Source: Thermodesulfobacteriota bacterium
Lineage (GTDB): Bacteria; Desulfobacterota; QYQD01
Assembly (NCBI GenBank): GCA_031082315.1
Contig: JAVHLC010000007.1
Coordinates: 1-64,000 of the forward strand
Direction: 5' to 3'
DNA length: 64,000 nt
Positions 43,245-53,963 of this stretch are shown piece after piece. The number at the start of each line of letters is the position of its first letter. Position 1 is the stretch's first letter. Under the pieces are notes generated by a model. The model searched no databases and was not told where the DNA came from. It was given only the letters and a program-made list of their open reading frames with translations. A program made the translations under genes and the position numbers.

Positions 43245-44039
43245 ATGAATGAAAACGCCACCAAGGATTCTGAATCCCTCGGCATAGAGAAACAAAAAAC
43301 GATCCGTCTGGTCATAATCGTTTTTGCCACCCTGTTGTTGGGTTCCGCCGGGATATATGTTGTCTATCAAGGGACTATGGGTGGCGGAAAGGGGACGCTT
43401 ACTGTGGAGCCGGGTAAGGGGAAAATCAGCCTGAGCCTGGAAAAGCCCATAGTAGATCAGATTAATATCGGCACCTCGACAGCCTCAGCCCAGGGTAATG
43501 ATATCCAGTTTACGGAAGGTAAGATTACAGACCCGACTGTTAGTAATCAACTTCGGGGCCTGAGCCCATCCCAGCCGACCCAATTTTCCGGGAAAAATTT
43601 TATAAATCAGAATCTCGGTTTTTTTCTGACCGTACTGCATCCGGAGAACTGGCAGGTAATACATAACCCGGCCGGCCTGCAAAACCCCACTATCCCGGTC
43701 AATAGCATCTATAATCAAGAAGGATCACACCTTAATATTGGTGTCGGGCCTATTATGCCGGGAATGGATATCCAGATGTTTGTCACACAAAACATCCAGC
43801 AGATGATTCAGTCTGGTGTTATCCAACAGATGCCCACGGTAAGTTATGATTTTCCTTCACAGACTGCCTTTGCTGTCTTTACGAACCCGATGACTATGGG
43901 ACAGTCTTATCAGAAGGTCATCATTGATCGGGCCAGAAGCCGGGTATTTGTGGCTTCGGCCAACTATAATCAGGCCATGTCCAGTCCGGCGGCTATCCAG
44001 GATTTAATAAACATGATCGCTACCTTTACACTGTTCTAA
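43245..44039 (+). CDS. Membrane-anchored protein of unknown function (264 aa)
   Basis: A short cytoplasmic N-terminus rich in Glu and Lys, one membrane helix (about 22-43, LVIIVFATLLLGSAGIYVV), a Gly/Ser/Thr/Gln-rich linker (about 48-115), and a C-terminal globular domain (about 118-264) starting NLGFFLTVLHPENWQV. That domain looks like the PsbP/MOG1-type beta sandwich found in many bacterial exported proteins, but the match is weak. A good promoter precedes the gene and it stands alone. Role unknown. Confidence 0.75.
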   Translation: MNENATKDSESLGIEKQKTIRLVIIVFATLLLGSAGIYVVYQGTMGGGKGTLTVEPGKGKISLSLEKPIVDQINIGTSTASAQGNDIQFTEGKITDPTVSNQLRGLSPSQPTQFSGKNFINQNLGFFLTVLHPENWQVIHNPAGLQNPTIPVNSIYNQEGSHLNIGVGPIMPGMDIQMFVTQNIQQMIQSGVIQQMPTVSYDFPSQTAFAVFTNPMTMGQSYQKVIIDRARSRVFVASANYNQAMSSPAAIQDLINMIATFTLF

Positions 44040-44421
44040 CCCACCTTGCAAACCTAACTATATAGAAGTTCTTTCAATAAGTTAACCTTGTCTCTCAGAA
44101 ACCATTTCCAATCTTAGAACAGGCGGTTATTGATAATACGCAGATTTTCACTATGTTTATCATCTGGATAAATCTGCAAGGTTGTTTACTTCCGGCAGAT
44201 CTAGATTCTAATCTTGATGAATTTTTGACGCTTTTCCCTACTATTTTGAGACCTTCTTTATGCCCAATGAGTTAGAATGGTTCCTGATATCGCTAGAGGC
44301 ATAACTATGAAGACCTATCAATTCTATTCCAAAACCCCATCTATCTGAGGGGAGATACGGGTCACAGCGAACCGGGCTCTTTCGTAGACACTCCGCCTTT
44401 TTGTGCGATAGGAGACTCGTT
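44040..44421. other. Intergenic region upstream of kdpA
   Basis: A 382-bp AT-rich gap. GATACGGGTCACAGCGAACC followed by GGGCTCTTTCGTAGAC near 44356-44391 looks as if it could fold, but I could not match it to the c-di-AMP (ydaO) riboswitch or any other known leader. No kdpF-like peptide was found. The RBS TAGGAGA before kdpA is clear. Confidence 0.5.
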
Positions 44422-46206
44422 ATGAATATATACGAATGGCTGCAAGCGATACTTCTTTTTGTCGTTCTACTGACCTTAACAAAGCCGTTTGGCGCTTTCA
44501 TGGCCAGGGTTTACAAGGGGGAGCGGACCGTTCTCACTCATGTCTTGCGACCGGTTGAAAACCTCCTGTACCGTATCTGCGGAGTGAACAGGGACGCGGA
44601 GATGGACTGGAAGGAATATGCCTTCGCCATGCTGATTTTTAGCTTTGTTTCATTCGCGGCACTCTTTGGCATACTGATGTTCCATGGATTTTTGCCTCTC
44701 AATCCGCAGAAATTCCCGGCATTCTCCTGGCATCTGGCGCTCAATACCGCGATGAGCTTTGTAACCAATACCAACTGGCAGGCATACAGCGGTGAATTGG
44801 TTGCCAGCTATTTTACCCAGATGGCGGGACTCGCGGTGCAAAACTTCGCGTCCGCTGCTGCCGGCATGGCGATTGTGATCGTCCTTATTCGCGGCTTGGC
44901 GCGGCGGCAGGCCACCTCTCTCGGCAATTTCTGGGTGGACCTGACCCGGGGTACCCTGTATATCCTCCTGCCGCTGTCCCTTATCGCCGCGGTCTTTCTG
45001 GTATCTCAGGGGGTAATCCAGAACTTCAGCCCTTATAAAAAAGTGTCGCTTTTACAGCCGACTAGTTATGAAAAGTCGAAGCCGGATGATAAGGGGAATC
45101 CTCTGGAGAATGTTTCCGGCCAGCCTGTCATCGAGAAAGTGATGGTGAAAGAGGTTACGGTCCCCATGGGCCCGGTCGCCTCGCAGGAGGCGATAAAGGA
45201 GCTTGGGACCAACGGCGGTGGATTCTTTAACGCCAACTCATCCCACCCGTATGAAAACCCGACGCCGCTCTCCAACATCGTGGAGATTTTCTTGATCCTC
45301 CTTATCCCGGCAGGCCTGACCTACACCTTCGGCAGCATGGTCGGAAGTCCCAGACAGGGATGGGCGCTTTTTGCGGCCATGCTGATCATGCTGGTTCTGG
45401 CTACCGGCGTCCTGTACTGGGCGGAAAATAGCGGTAATCCCCTTGTGGCCGGGCTAGGGGTCCGGGGAGGGAACATGGAAGGGAAGGAGGTCCGGTTCGG
45501 GCTCGGAGGCTCCGTTCTCTGGGCCACAGCTACTACCGGTACTTCCTGCGGCGCGGTCAATACCATGCACGATTCCCTCACCCCAGTCGGCGGGATGGTC
45601 CCGATGATGCTCATCCTCCTAAGCGAAGTGGTCTTTGGCGGAGTGGGCTCAGGGCTCTATACTATGCTTGCCTTCGTGGTCATCGCGGTCTTTGTGGCCG
45701 GGCTCATGATCGGGCGGACACCCGAGTACCTGGGTAAAAAGATCGAGGTGCGCGAGATGTGGATGTCGATCCTGACGGTCCTCACCTCCGGGCTGGCAGT
45801 GCTTTTCTTCTCGGCCCTGGCTTTCCTCGTCCCTTCAGCAGTCGCTTCCATGGCCAACCCCGGCGCCCACGGGCTTTCAGAGGTGCTTTATGCCTTTGCC
45901 TCCGCTTCGAATAACAACGGCAGCGCCTTTGCCGGACTGAATGCCAACACGGTCTTCTACAATGTGACAACCGCTGTCGCCATGTGTCTCGGCCGTTTTG
46001 TTCCGGCCGTCGCGGTCCTGGCCATGGCCGGCTCGCTTGCGGAAAAGAAGTATGTTCCCCCCAGTCTTGGCACCCTCCCTACCGATCAGGCCCCGTTCGT
46101 CCTCTGGCTCGTGCTGGTTATCATGATCGTCGGCGCCCTGACCTTTTTCCCGGCCCTGGCTATGGGACCGATTGCCGAACAACTGACCATGCTGGGAGGT
46201 AAGTAA
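44422..46206 (+). CDS. kdpA: K+-transporting ATPase subunit A
   Basis: The potassium-binding, channel-like subunit of the Kdp high-affinity K+ uptake ATPase. ATG 44422 follows TAGGAGA by 7 nt; a TTG at 44401 is not needed. The 594-aa product has ten membrane helices and the four selectivity-filter segments, including [32 protein letters not shown] and [12 protein letters not shown]. It starts the kdpA-kdpB-kdpC-kdpD-kdpE cluster, with kdpB 1 bp after its stop. Confidence 0.96.
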   Translation: MNIYEWLQAILLFVVLLTLTKPFGAFMARVYKGERTVLTHVLRPVENLLYRICGVNRDAEMDWKEYAFAMLIFSFVSFAALFGILMFHGFLPLNPQKFPAFSWHLALNTAMSFVTNTNWQAYSGELVASYFTQMAGLAVQNFASAAAGMAIVIVLIRGLARRQATSLGNFWVDLTRGTLYILLPLSLIAAVFLVSQGVIQNFSPYKKVSLLQPTSYEKSKPDDKGNPLENVSGQPVIEKVMVKEVTVPMGPVASQEAIKELGTNGGGFFNANSSHPYENPTPLSNIVEIFLILLIPAGLTYTFGSMVGSPRQGWALFAAMLIMLVLATGVLYWAENSGNPLVAGLGVRGGNMEGKEVRFGLGGSVLWATATTGTSCGAVNTMHDSLTPVGGMVPMMLILLSEVVFGGVGSGLYTMLAFVVIAVFVAGLMIGRTPEYLGKKIEVREMWMSILTVLTSGLAVLFFSALAFLVPSAVASMANPGAHGLSEVLYAFASASNNNGSAFAGLNANTVFYNVTTAVAMCLGRFVPAVAVLAMAGSLAEKKYVPPSLGTLPTDQAPFVLWLVLVIMIVGALTFFPALAMGPIAEQLTMLGGK

Positions 46207-46207
46207 G

Positions 46208-48277
46208 ATGACCAAACGCACTACGCAACCGACTTCGGTTTTTGACCCTGCACTGATGCGCTCGGCCCTGGTCGACTCTTTGAAGAAACTCGATCCGCGT
46301 GCCCTTTGGCGCAATCCGGTCATGTTCGCTGTAGAGGTGAGCAGCATAATTACGCTGATTACCTTTATTATGTCGTTGACGGGAGCGACCAGGGAGCCGG
46401 TCTGGTTCACCGGCATGGTCTCCCTCTGGCTCTGGATGACGGTTCTCTTCGCCACCTTTGCCGAGGCCCTGGCCGAAGGGCGGGGGAAGGCCCGCGCCGC
46501 ATCGCTAAGGAAAACCCGCACCGAGATCATGGCCAAGCGTCTGAAAAAACCGGAATTCGGCGGCGAGTACGAGACACTGCCCGCAAATCAGTTGCGGAAA
46601 GGTGACTGTATTCTCGTGGAGGCAGGCGATCTGGTTGCCGGTGACGGCGAAGTCGTCCTCGGCGCCGCACTGGTGAACGAGGCTGCCGTGACCGGCGAAT
46701 CGGCTCCGGTAGTGCGGGAATCCGGAGGAGACCGGAGCGCCGTGACCGGCGGCACCAAGGTCATCGCCAATTCCATTATCGTCCGCGTGACCGCCAACCC
46801 CGGGGAGACTTTTCTCGACCGCATGATCTCCCTGATTGAAGGGGCCAAGCGCCGCAAGACCCCTAACGAGATAGCCCTCGAGGTGCTCCTAGTGGCCTTG
46901 ACTTTCGTCTTTCTGCTGGTGGTGGCGAACATGAGTCCGCTCTCGATCTATAGTGCCAGGGCGTCTGGACACGGGTCCCCGGTCTCGCTGACCGTACTGG
47001 TGGCTCTCTTTGTCTGCCTGGCGCCGACCACCATTGCCGCGCTCCTGCCCGCCATCGGCATTGCCGGCATGGACCGCCTCTTTCAGAAGAACGTCATTGC
47101 GACGTCCGGACGTGCCATTGAAGCAGCCGGCGACGTCAATGTGCTTCTCCTCGATAAGACCGGCACCATCACGCTCGGAAACCGGGAAGCGGTGGAGTTC
47201 GTGCCGTTAGGGGGACAAAGCGGACAGAAACTGGCTGAGGCGGCCCTGATGGCGTCTTTGGCCGACGAAACCCCGGAAGGACGCAGCGTCGTGGTATTGG
47301 CAAAACAGAAGTACGGCCTTAGACTGGAGGCGCTTCCCGCAGGCAGCCAGGCCGTTCCTTTCAGCGCCGATACCCGCTTAAGCGGAGTGAACATCGGGGA
47401 CAAGGTGTATCGCAAGGGGGCGGCCGATTCCGTCATCGCCTTTGTGCGGAATTTGGGTGGAAAGGCGATCCCGAATGACTTGAAGACCGCGGTCGACAGG
47501 ATCGCCCATGCCGGGGCCACACCGCTCGTGGTTTGCTGCAACACCGAGATCCTCGGGGTCATCAATCTCAAGGACATCCTGAAGGGAGGCATCCAGGAGC
47601 GTTTCCAGCGATTGCGCAGCATGGGGATCAAGACTGTGATGATCACCGGCGACAATCCTTTGACTGCTGCCGCCATCGCCGCCGAGGCCCAGGTGGACGA
47701 CTTTCTGGCCCAGGCCAAGCCGGAGGACAAGTTGCGCCTGATCCAGGAGAACCAGCAGGCCGGCTATATGGTGGCCATGACCGGCGACGGCACCAACGAC
47801 GCCCCGGCTCTGGCCCAGGCGGATGTGGCAGTGGCCATGAATACCGGCACGCAACCGGCCCGTGAGGCTGCCAATATTATTGATCTCGACAGCAATCCGA
47901 CCAAGCTCTTGGACATCGTGGAGATCGGCAAGCAGATCCTGATGACGCGCGGCAATTTGACTACCTTCAGCATTTCAAACGATGTGGCAAAATATTTTGC
48001 CATCATTCCTGCCTCGCTCGTCTCGATCTACCCGCAATTGGGAGTGCTGAATATCATGCGGCTGGCCAGCCCCTTCAGCGCCATTTTATCAGCGGTCATC
48101 TTCAACGCCGTTATCATTCCGCTCCTGATCCCGCTGGCACTGAAGGGGACCAGGTATCGTCCCATGCCGGCCGAAAAGCTCCTGATTTACAATCTGCTCA
48201 TCTACGGCCTCGGCGGGATGATTGCACCGTTCATGGGGATAAAAGCGCTTGATCTTGTGATCGGACTATTTGCATGA
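46208..48277 (+). CDS. kdpB: K+-transporting ATPase subunit B (P-type ATPase)
   Basis: The catalytic subunit of Kdp. The 689-aa product shows the actuator-domain TGES motif ([10 protein letters not shown]), phosphorylation motif [12 protein letters not shown], the hinge [14 protein letters not shown], and the [17 protein letters not shown] Mg2+-binding motif. Helices near the C-terminus end at about 685. Full length for KdpB. It is translationally linked to kdpA; kdpC follows after an unusually long 196-bp gap. Confidence 0.97.
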   Translation: MTKRTTQPTSVFDPALMRSALVDSLKKLDPRALWRNPVMFAVEVSSIITLITFIMSLTGATREPVWFTGMVSLWLWMTVLFATFAEALAEGRGKARAASLRKTRTEIMAKRLKKPEFGGEYETLPANQLRKGDCILVEAGDLVAGDGEVVLGAALVNEAAVTGESAPVVRESGGDRSAVTGGTKVIANSIIVRVTANPGETFLDRMISLIEGAKRRKTPNEIALEVLLVALTFVFLLVVANMSPLSIYSARASGHGSPVSLTVLVALFVCLAPTTIAALLPAIGIAGMDRLFQKNVIATSGRAIEAAGDVNVLLLDKTGTITLGNREAVEFVPLGGQSGQKLAEAALMASLADETPEGRSVVVLAKQKYGLRLEALPAGSQAVPFSADTRLSGVNIGDKVYRKGAADSVIAFVRNLGGKAIPNDLKTAVDRIAHAGATPLVVCCNTEILGVINLKDILKGGIQERFQRLRSMGIKTVMITGDNPLTAAAIAAEAQVDDFLAQAKPEDKLRLIQENQQAGYMVAMTGDGTNDAPALAQADVAVAMNTGTQPAREAANIIDLDSNPTKLLDIVEIGKQILMTRGNLTTFSISNDVAKYFAIIPASLVSIYPQLGVLNIMRLASPFSAILSAVIFNAVIIPLLIPLALKGTRYRPMPAEKLLIYNLLIYGLGGMIAPFMGIKALDLVIGLFA

Positions 48278-48282
48278 TTTCT

Positions 48283-48440
48283 TACCACAGAGAGCACAGA
48301 GAAGACTTTTCTCCTTTTTGCGGAGAGGATACCGAGAGGGAAAACTCCCGCTTTCACCTGAGAGTGGTATGAATATAAAAACATCTTACCCCCGTGCATT
48401 CTGTGCCTTAGCAACCAAAGGGCGCGAGCAGCGAATATAA
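48283..48440. repeat. Repeat-bearing gap inside the kdp operon
   Basis: ACCACAGAGAGCACAGAGAAG at the start is the same word family as the tract at 17914-18152. Then comes GCGGAGAGGATACCGAGAGG and CATTCTGTGCCTTAGCAACC. KdpC has its own RBS (TTGGAGG, 48458-48466), so the gap probably does not break expression. Confidence 0.5.
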
Positions 48441-48473
48441 TGAATTTCAAACCCTTTTTGGAGGTAGACTACT

Positions 48474-49043
48474 ATGAAGGACATTAAATCCGCTATCCTG
48501 CTGTTAATTGCCCTTACCATACTCCTGGGAGGCATCTATCCTGCTGTTGTCACCGGCATTGCCTCGGCGGTCTTTCCAAAACAGGCCGGAGGCAGTTTTA
48601 TTACGGCCCAAAACGGACAGGCCGTCGGCTCCGCTCTGATCGGGCAACCTTTTTCCGACCCGAAATATTTCTGGCCCCGCCCCTCGGCCACGAGTGACTT
48701 CGGTTACAATCCCGCCGCTTCCGGCGGCTCCAATCTCGGTCCCACTAATCCTGACTTGATCAAGAAGGTAGGTGATCGTGTCAGAGCCCTTCGTGAGGCG
48801 GGAATCTCCGGCGATGTCCCTTCGGACTTGGTAATGGCCTCGGCGAGCGGGATCGATCCGCATATCACGCCGGAGTCCGCGACGATGCAGATTCCCCGTG
48901 TCGCCCGGATGCGCAAGATGACCGAAGAAGAGCTGAACAACCTCGTCGCCGCCCATACCGAAGGCCGCCAGTTGGGCTTTCTGGGAGCGCCGCGAGTGAA
49001 TGTGGTTATGCTGAATCTGGCATTGGATAAGCTGGCGAAATGA
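48474..49043 (+). CDS. kdpC: K+-transporting ATPase subunit C
   Basis: The 189-aa accessory subunit with a single N-terminal membrane helix (about 5-28) and periplasmic domain. GSALIGQPFSDPKYFWPRPSA and the C-terminal HITPESATMQIPRVAR motif are characteristic of KdpC. TTGGAGGTAG lies before the ATG. It helps assemble and tune the KdpFABC complex. kdpF was not found. Confidence 0.96.
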   Translation: MKDIKSAILLLIALTILLGGIYPAVVTGIASAVFPKQAGGSFITAQNGQAVGSALIGQPFSDPKYFWPRPSATSDFGYNPAASGGSNLGPTNPDLIKKVGDRVRALREAGISGDVPSDLVMASASGIDPHITPESATMQIPRVARMRKMTEEELNNLVAAHTEGRQLGFLGAPRVNVVMLNLALDKLAK

Positions 49044-49162
49044 CGAGCCACCGAGTCTTTTGGTTGCTTTTCCCTGGCATATGCTCCTTATAGTCGTTGC
49101 AAAAGCATCCTTGGGGAGCCATAATATAAATTTAAAAGATTTTTTTGATACGGCATGCATTC

Positions 49163-51832
49163 ATGACGAACAATGATGATGACAAACGCCCCTCTCCTGA
49201 GGCACTGCTGAAGCTTGCCCAGGCTGAAGAGGCCGAGAAGGGACGGGGCAAGCTCAGTATCTTTCTCGGCTATGCCGCCGGGGTGGGAAAGACCTATGCC
49301 ATGCTGGAGGCCGCTCAAAGGCGGAAACGCGAAGGGCGGGACGTAGTGGCGGCATATCTTGAGACGCACGGCCGTCCCGAAACTGATGCGCTTCTGGAAG
49401 GACTGGAGGTCATTCCCAAGGCTCGGATTGAGTACATGGGGGTGCTCCTCCCGGAGATGGATACTGACGCAGTACTGGCCAGACATCCCCAGATCGCACT
49501 TGTGGATGAGCTGGCCCATACTAATGCCCCCGGATCTCGTCACGAAAAGCGCTGGCAGGACGTGGAGGAGCTTCTTGTAGCCGGGATCGATGTCTATACC
49601 ACGGTCAATATCCAGCATTTCGAGAGCCTGAACGATGTCGTAGCGCAAATTACCGGGGTAAAGGTGCGGGAGACCGTCCCAGACCGCCTCCTTGATGAGG
49701 CGGTTGAGATTCGACTCGTTGATATTCCCCCCGAAGATCTACTCCAGCGCTTGCGAGAAGGAAAGGTTTACATTCCCGAGCAGGCTGCCCTGGCCGCAGA
49801 GGAGTTTTTCAAGCCGGGCAACCTCATGGCGCTGCGCGAACTCTCATTGCGCCGTGCGGCCGCCCGCGTAGACGATCAGATGCGGGCCTATATGGAGTCA
49901 CGCTCCATTCACGGCCCCTGGCCGGCAGCGGAGCGGCTTCTTGTCTGCGTCAGCGGGAGTCCCTTCAGCGAACGGCTGATCCGCACGACCCGCCGTCTGG
50001 CGGACGAAATGAAGGCCCCCTGGCACGCGCTCTACATCGAAACCCCCGGCATCGGCAAACAAGTCACAGAAAACCGCGAACAGGTCTGGCACGACCTCCG
50101 GCTGGCCGAAAGCCTCGGCGCGCAAGTGGCGCAAGTTACGGCGACTACCGTAGCCGAAGCAGTCGTTGACTACGCCGTCAGACACAACATTACAAGAATT
50201 GTCATCGGCAAACCGCGCAAACCACGCTGGCGGGAATTCCTCCACCCACCTCTCGTGGACCAGATTATTCGCCTCAGCGGGACGATTGACGTCTATGTCG
50301 TCAGTATAACCCCTGCCGAAAAGAGTCCCGATGCGGGCATTGTAGGGATGAAAAGACCGGTTTTCTGGTCCGGATACCTGAACAGCTTGGCTCTGGTTGC
50401 GGCAGCCTCGCTGGTATGCGAGCTGGTTCGCCGCTTTCTTGCTCCGACTAATTTGGTTATGATCTACCTACTTGCAGTGGTCCTGGCGGCTATTCGCCTT
50501 GGGCTTAGACCGGCGATCATGGCGGCGTTTCTGAGCGTTTTAGCATTTGATTTCTTTTTCGTGCCGCCCAAGTTTACCTTCAGCGTTGCCGATACGGAGT
50601 ATCTGATCACCTTCTTGGGGCTTTTTGCGGTAGGCGTGGTCATCAGTACCCTTGTGGCAAAGGCCCGCGAACGCGCCGAGACTATCCGGGAACGGGAAGC
50701 TCAGACGGCAAGTCTCTACTACCTGAGCCGTGACCTGGCCGCTGCCGCGGATATCGACTCTATCCTGGACGCCGCTATCAAGAATATCGGGGAGAGTCTT
50801 AATGCCCGTGTGGCCATCCTTCTCTCAGAGGGCGAGCGGTTAAAAATAAGGGCCGCAAATCAGGACATACACCTTGATATGAAAGAGCTGGCAGTAGCCG
50901 AATGGGTTTTTCGGAACCGTCAAGCTGCGGGGCGCGGGACTGAAACCCTTAGATCAGCAGGCTTACTCTGTTTGCCCTTACAGACCTCAGCCAGTATGCT
51001 GGGAGTTTTAGGGGTGGAATTTAAGGATGACCGAGACTATGCATCCCCACAGAGTCGAAGGCTTCTGGAGGCCTTTGCCGCCCAGACCACCCTTGCCATT
51101 GAACGGGTCCGGCTTGTCAAGCAGGCCGAACAGTCCGAAATCCTCCAGGCCCGGGAAAGTCTGGAGCGGGCGCTTCTCAATTCCGTTTCCCACGATTTGC
51201 GTACTCCGCTTGTGTCCATAACCGGGGCCCTGGGTACGATCCGGGATAAGGGGGAGCAGCTCAATGCTGAAGCCCGGAAGGAACTCCTTGACGCCGCCTG
51301 GGAAGAGGCAGCCAGACTGAATCGCTTTGTGGGAAACCTGCTGGACATGACCCGCCTGGAAGCAGGCGCGATCAAGCTGAAGGAGGAACCCTGCGACGTA
51401 CAGGATGTTGTCGGTTGCGCCCTTGCAGCCCTCGAAAAACAACTCGGCAGTAGAAGAATCGATGTGCGTCTGCAGTCCGGACTGCCACTGGTCAAAATGG
51501 ACATGGCCCTGATGACACAGGTGCTGGTGAACCTGCTCGATAATGCATTGAAATATTCGCCTCCTGAAAGTAGCATTGAGATCGCTGCCAGGGTAGATGG
51601 TCCCCTGCTTAAGATAGAGGTCTCCGATCGCGGCCCTGGTGTTCCGGATTCCGACCTGAAAAGGATTTTCGACAAGTTCTATCGTATTCCCGTCCCCGAA
51701 GGCGCCCGCGGGACCGGGCTGGGCCTGTCGATTTGCAGAGCAATTGTCGAAGTGCATGGAGGGACTATCCGAGCCGAAAACCGAGCTGAAGGCGGACTAC
51801 GGGTAATAATAACGTTAACCGTTAACCATTGA
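49163..51832 (+). CDS. kdpD: Osmosensitive K+ channel sensor histidine kinase KdpD
   Basis: I use ATG 49163 (889 aa); a TTG at 49145 adds six residues. Domains in order: KdpD N-terminal ATPase (GYAAGVGKT at 36-44, DELAHTNAPGSRH), Usp-like domain (about 250-370), four membrane helices (DUF4118, about 400-500), GAF (about 520-650), HisKA (SVSHDLRTPLVSI, His near 680) and HATPase (LLDNALKYSPP, GTGLGLSI). It senses low K+ or turgor and controls kdp expression through KdpE. The last residues (LTVNH) are encoded in the CCGTTAACC repeat, so the natural C-terminus may have been altered. Confidence 0.95.
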   Translation: MTNNDDDKRPSPEALLKLAQAEEAEKGRGKLSIFLGYAAGVGKTYAMLEAAQRRKREGRDVVAAYLETHGRPETDALLEGLEVIPKARIEYMGVLLPEMDTDAVLARHPQIALVDELAHTNAPGSRHEKRWQDVEELLVAGIDVYTTVNIQHFESLNDVVAQITGVKVRETVPDRLLDEAVEIRLVDIPPEDLLQRLREGKVYIPEQAALAAEEFFKPGNLMALRELSLRRAAARVDDQMRAYMESRSIHGPWPAAERLLVCVSGSPFSERLIRTTRRLADEMKAPWHALYIETPGIGKQVTENREQVWHDLRLAESLGAQVAQVTATTVAEAVVDYAVRHNITRIVIGKPRKPRWREFLHPPLVDQIIRLSGTIDVYVVSITPAEKSPDAGIVGMKRPVFWSGYLNSLALVAAASLVCELVRRFLAPTNLVMIYLLAVVLAAIRLGLRPAIMAAFLSVLAFDFFFVPPKFTFSVADTEYLITFLGLFAVGVVISTLVAKARERAETIREREAQTASLYYLSRDLAAAADIDSILDAAIKNIGESLNARVAILLSEGERLKIRAANQDIHLDMKELAVAEWVFRNRQAAGRGTETLRSAGLLCLPLQTSASMLGVLGVEFKDDRDYASPQSRRLLEAFAAQTTLAIERVRLVKQAEQSEILQARESLERALLNSVSHDLRTPLVSITGALGTIRDKGEQLNAEARKELLDAAWEEAARLNRFVGNLLDMTRLEAGAIKLKEEPCDVQDVVGCALAALEKQLGSRRIDVRLQSGLPLVKMDMALMTQVLVNLLDNALKYSPPESSIEIAARVDGPLLKIEVSDRGPGVPDSDLKRIFDKFYRIPVPEGARGTGLGLSICRAIVEVHGGTIRAENRAEGGLRVIITLTVNH

Positions 51833-51945
51833 TCGTTATCCGACAGGAAAGAATCGGTTGTCATGCCCCACGCGTCATCGGTGGAGCGGATAACGGATAA
51901 ACGTGAACGGATTACACGGTCAACGGTGAACTGACAACTGTGAAC
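51820..51945. repeat. GTTAACCGTTAACC repeat tract
   Basis: TAACGTTAACCGTTAACCATTG, GGATAACGGATAAACGTGAACGG and GGTCAACGGTGAACTGACAAC lie between kdpD and kdpE, belonging to the same degenerate family as 1430-1490 and 19420-19660. The first unit overlaps the kdpD stop. Confidence 0.55.
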
Positions 51946-51952
51946 ATACGTT

Positions 51953-52660
51953 ATGCCGAACGAAAAGCAAAATACCAACCTGCCTCGCATCCTTGTAGTT
52001 GATGACGAGGTGGCCATCCAACGTTTTTTGCGTACCGTTTTGGACACCGGGGAGTTCTCCCTGCATCAGGCGGAGAACGGTCATGCTGCGCTGGTAGCAG
52101 TCGCTGCGGTCAGGCCGGATATCATTCTCCTTGATTTAGGGTTGCCGGACATCAATGGCGTCGAAGTGATAAGGCGGATACGGGAGTGGTCACCCGTCCC
52201 GATCATCGTACTTTCGGTGCGGGAACGGGAGGATGACAAAGTAGAAGCACTGGATGCCGGCGCGGATGATTACCTGACCAAGCCGTTTGGAGTTGCCGAA
52301 CTTCTGGCTCGGATTCGGGTTGCTCTGCGACGTTCCTTGCAGCAGGCCCCAGAACCTGTCTTCAGAATTGATGATCTCGAGGTTGACCTGACACGCCGGC
52401 GGGTGTTGGTATATGGTGAGGAAATACAATTAACCCCAACTGAATACGAACTGCTGCGCCTGCTGGTGGTACATGCGGGGAAGGTCCTGACCCACCGCCA
52501 AATCCTCAGGCAGATCTGGGGTGTTACCTACATTGAGCAACCTCACGTACTGAGGGTTAATATCAGCAACCTGCGTCACAAGATTGAAAAGGACCCGTCT
52601 CGCCCCCGATATATCCTGACCGAACCAGGAGTAGGATATCGGCTGCGGGTGGATTCTTGA
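51953..52660 (+). CDS. kdpE: KdpE response regulator
   Basis: A 235-aa OmpR/PhoB-type regulator. The receiver domain (about 10-125) has the LVVDDEVAIQRFL start, phospho-Asp in IILLDLGLPD and the Lys of TKPFG; the C-terminal winged helix (about 135-232) has LTPTEYELLRLLVVHAGKVL and SNLRHKIEKDPSRPRYILTEPGVGYRL. It is transcribed after kdpD, 120 bp downstream across repeat DNA. It should activate the kdpABC promoter when phosphorylated by KdpD. Confidence 0.95.
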   Translation: MPNEKQNTNLPRILVVDDEVAIQRFLRTVLDTGEFSLHQAENGHAALVAVAAVRPDIILLDLGLPDINGVEVIRRIREWSPVPIIVLSVREREDDKVEALDAGADDYLTKPFGVAELLARIRVALRRSLQQAPEPVFRIDDLEVDLTRRRVLVYGEEIQLTPTEYELLRLLVVHAGKVLTHRQILRQIWGVTYIEQPHVLRVNISNLRHKIEKDPSRPRYILTEPGVGYRLRVDS

Positions 52661-52894
52661 GAGCCTACTTGATCTTTGGGATGGCTGCCTGATTAGCACC
52701 CTTTAGAATGGCCATGATTACCTTAAGCTGGTGTTTAATCGTCAGAGGGATCTCACTTCCTTTGATGAGATGAGTTTTTTTGTCGCGCTGAAATATATAA
52801 TGCTCTTAGTATAATCATCCTTACGAAAGTATCCACAAATACTCTACCACTTCATTTCGTATTTACGTCGTACTAAAATTTAACAGTCCCTTTA

Positions 52895-52923
52895 TTGACA
52901 ACCTTAAATTTTTTACCTATGTT
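52895..52923 (+). promoter_or_regulatory. bioB: Promoter of the biotin operon
   Basis: TTGACA (52895-52900), 17-bp spacer, TATGTT (52918-52923), about 38 bp before the bioB ATG. A TTGACAACC half-site overlaps the -35 and could be part of a BirA operator, but the inverted partner is not clear. Nothing else is seen in the 301-bp gap 52661-52961 after kdpE. Confidence 0.6.
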
Positions 52924-52961
52924 TCTCATCTATGTTTTTATAAAGACAACCGGATAGATGG

Positions 52962-53963
52962 ATGGCACTAAAGGATATTAAGAAAAAGATTGAAGAGAAC
53001 ACCCCCCTCACCCCTGACGACGGCCTTCGGCTTGCATATTTTATGGTCGGCGGTAAGGGCGCAAGTCTGCTTTCCCTGGCCAGGGATATACAAAGACAAT
53101 TTCACGGCCCGGCTATCGAACTTTGTGCCATCGTCAATGCCAAATCCGGCGCCTGTCCGCATAATTGTTCCTTTTGCGCCCAATCGAGTCATCACCGAAG
53201 CCCTATTAAGGCCTATCCTCTTCGCCAACCCAAGGGTCTCTTAGAAGCAGCTCAGGCAGCGCAAAAATCCGGGGCGCATCGCTTTTCCATAGTGACGAGC
53301 GGAGCCAAGGTATCTAAAGGAGAACTCCTTGTAGTCTGTGAGGCAATTCGCCTGATTAAGCAGAAAACAACACTTTTGCCTTGCGCTTCGCTGGGGAAAA
53401 TCACTCTCGATGAAGCCCTTTTATTAAAGGAGGCCGGGTTGGTGCGCTACCATCATAATCTGGAAACGAACCGCGATTTTTATCCCAGGGTCTGTACCAC
53501 TCAGAGTTATGAAGATCGCTTATCTACGATTCATATAGCCAGGGAGGCTGGTCTGGACATCTGTGTTGGGGGAATACTGGGACTAGGAGAGTCCGTTCAG
53601 GATCGAATTAAATTCGCGTTGGAGATAAAACACCTCAACCCCGATTCCATCCCGCTTAATTTTCTTGATCCCCGCCCCGGGACTCCATTGGAGACTCAGC
53701 CTCTCCTTACACCGGATGAGGTCATAATGACCATCGCCCTTTTCCGTATTATAATCCCTGATGTTCCTATAAGACTGGCCGGAGGAAGGGCAAAAGTACT
53801 TGGCGATCAACAGACGGCAGCCATAAAAGCAGGGGTGAATGGACTCATGATCGGTGACTACCTGACGACAAAGGGAGCCGAAATACAGGCTGACCATGAG
53901 ATGATCGCTTCGTTAAATCTGAAACCATCTATAATTAAGCAGGGTGTCCGTGCCTGTAACTAA
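52962..53963 (+). CDS. bioB: Biotin synthase
   Basis: Radical SAM enzyme that inserts sulfur into dethiobiotin. The 333-aa product has the [4Fe-4S] cluster motif Cys65-x3-Cys69-x2-Cys72 (CPHNCSFCAQSSHH) and the LNFLDPRPGTPLE segment before the C-terminal barrel. It is the first gene of the operon bioB-bioF-bioD-bioA-hydrolase-bioC, behind a clear promoter. It overlaps bioF by 20 bp. Confidence 0.96.
   Translation: MALKDIKKKIEENTPLTPDDGLRLAYFMVGGKGASLLSLARDIQRQFHGPAIELCAIVNAKSGACPHNCSFCAQSSHHRSPIKAYPLRQPKGLLEAAQAAQKSGAHRFSIVTSGAKVSKGELLVVCEAIRLIKQKTTLLPCASLGKITLDEALLLKEAGLVRYHHNLETNRDFYPRVCTTQSYEDRLSTIHIAREAGLDICVGGILGLGESVQDRIKFALEIKHLNPDSIPLNFLDPRPGTPLETQPLLTPDEVIMTIALFRIIIPDVPIRLAGGRAKVLGDQQTAAIKAGVNGLMIGDYLTTKGAEIQADHEMIASLNLKPSIIKQGVRACN

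Noticed and set aside
44040-44421. c-di-AMP (ydaO) riboswitch or kdpF upstream of kdpA
   Set aside because: A GGGTCACAGCGAACCGGGC stretch was suggestive, but the rest of the ydaO consensus is missing, and no 25-30 aa hydrophobic kdpF-like frame was found.
48202-48450. Minus-strand frame across the kdpB-kdpC gap
   Set aside because: It overlaps the kdpB 3' end and runs through ACCACAGAG repeat sequence, so it is spurious.
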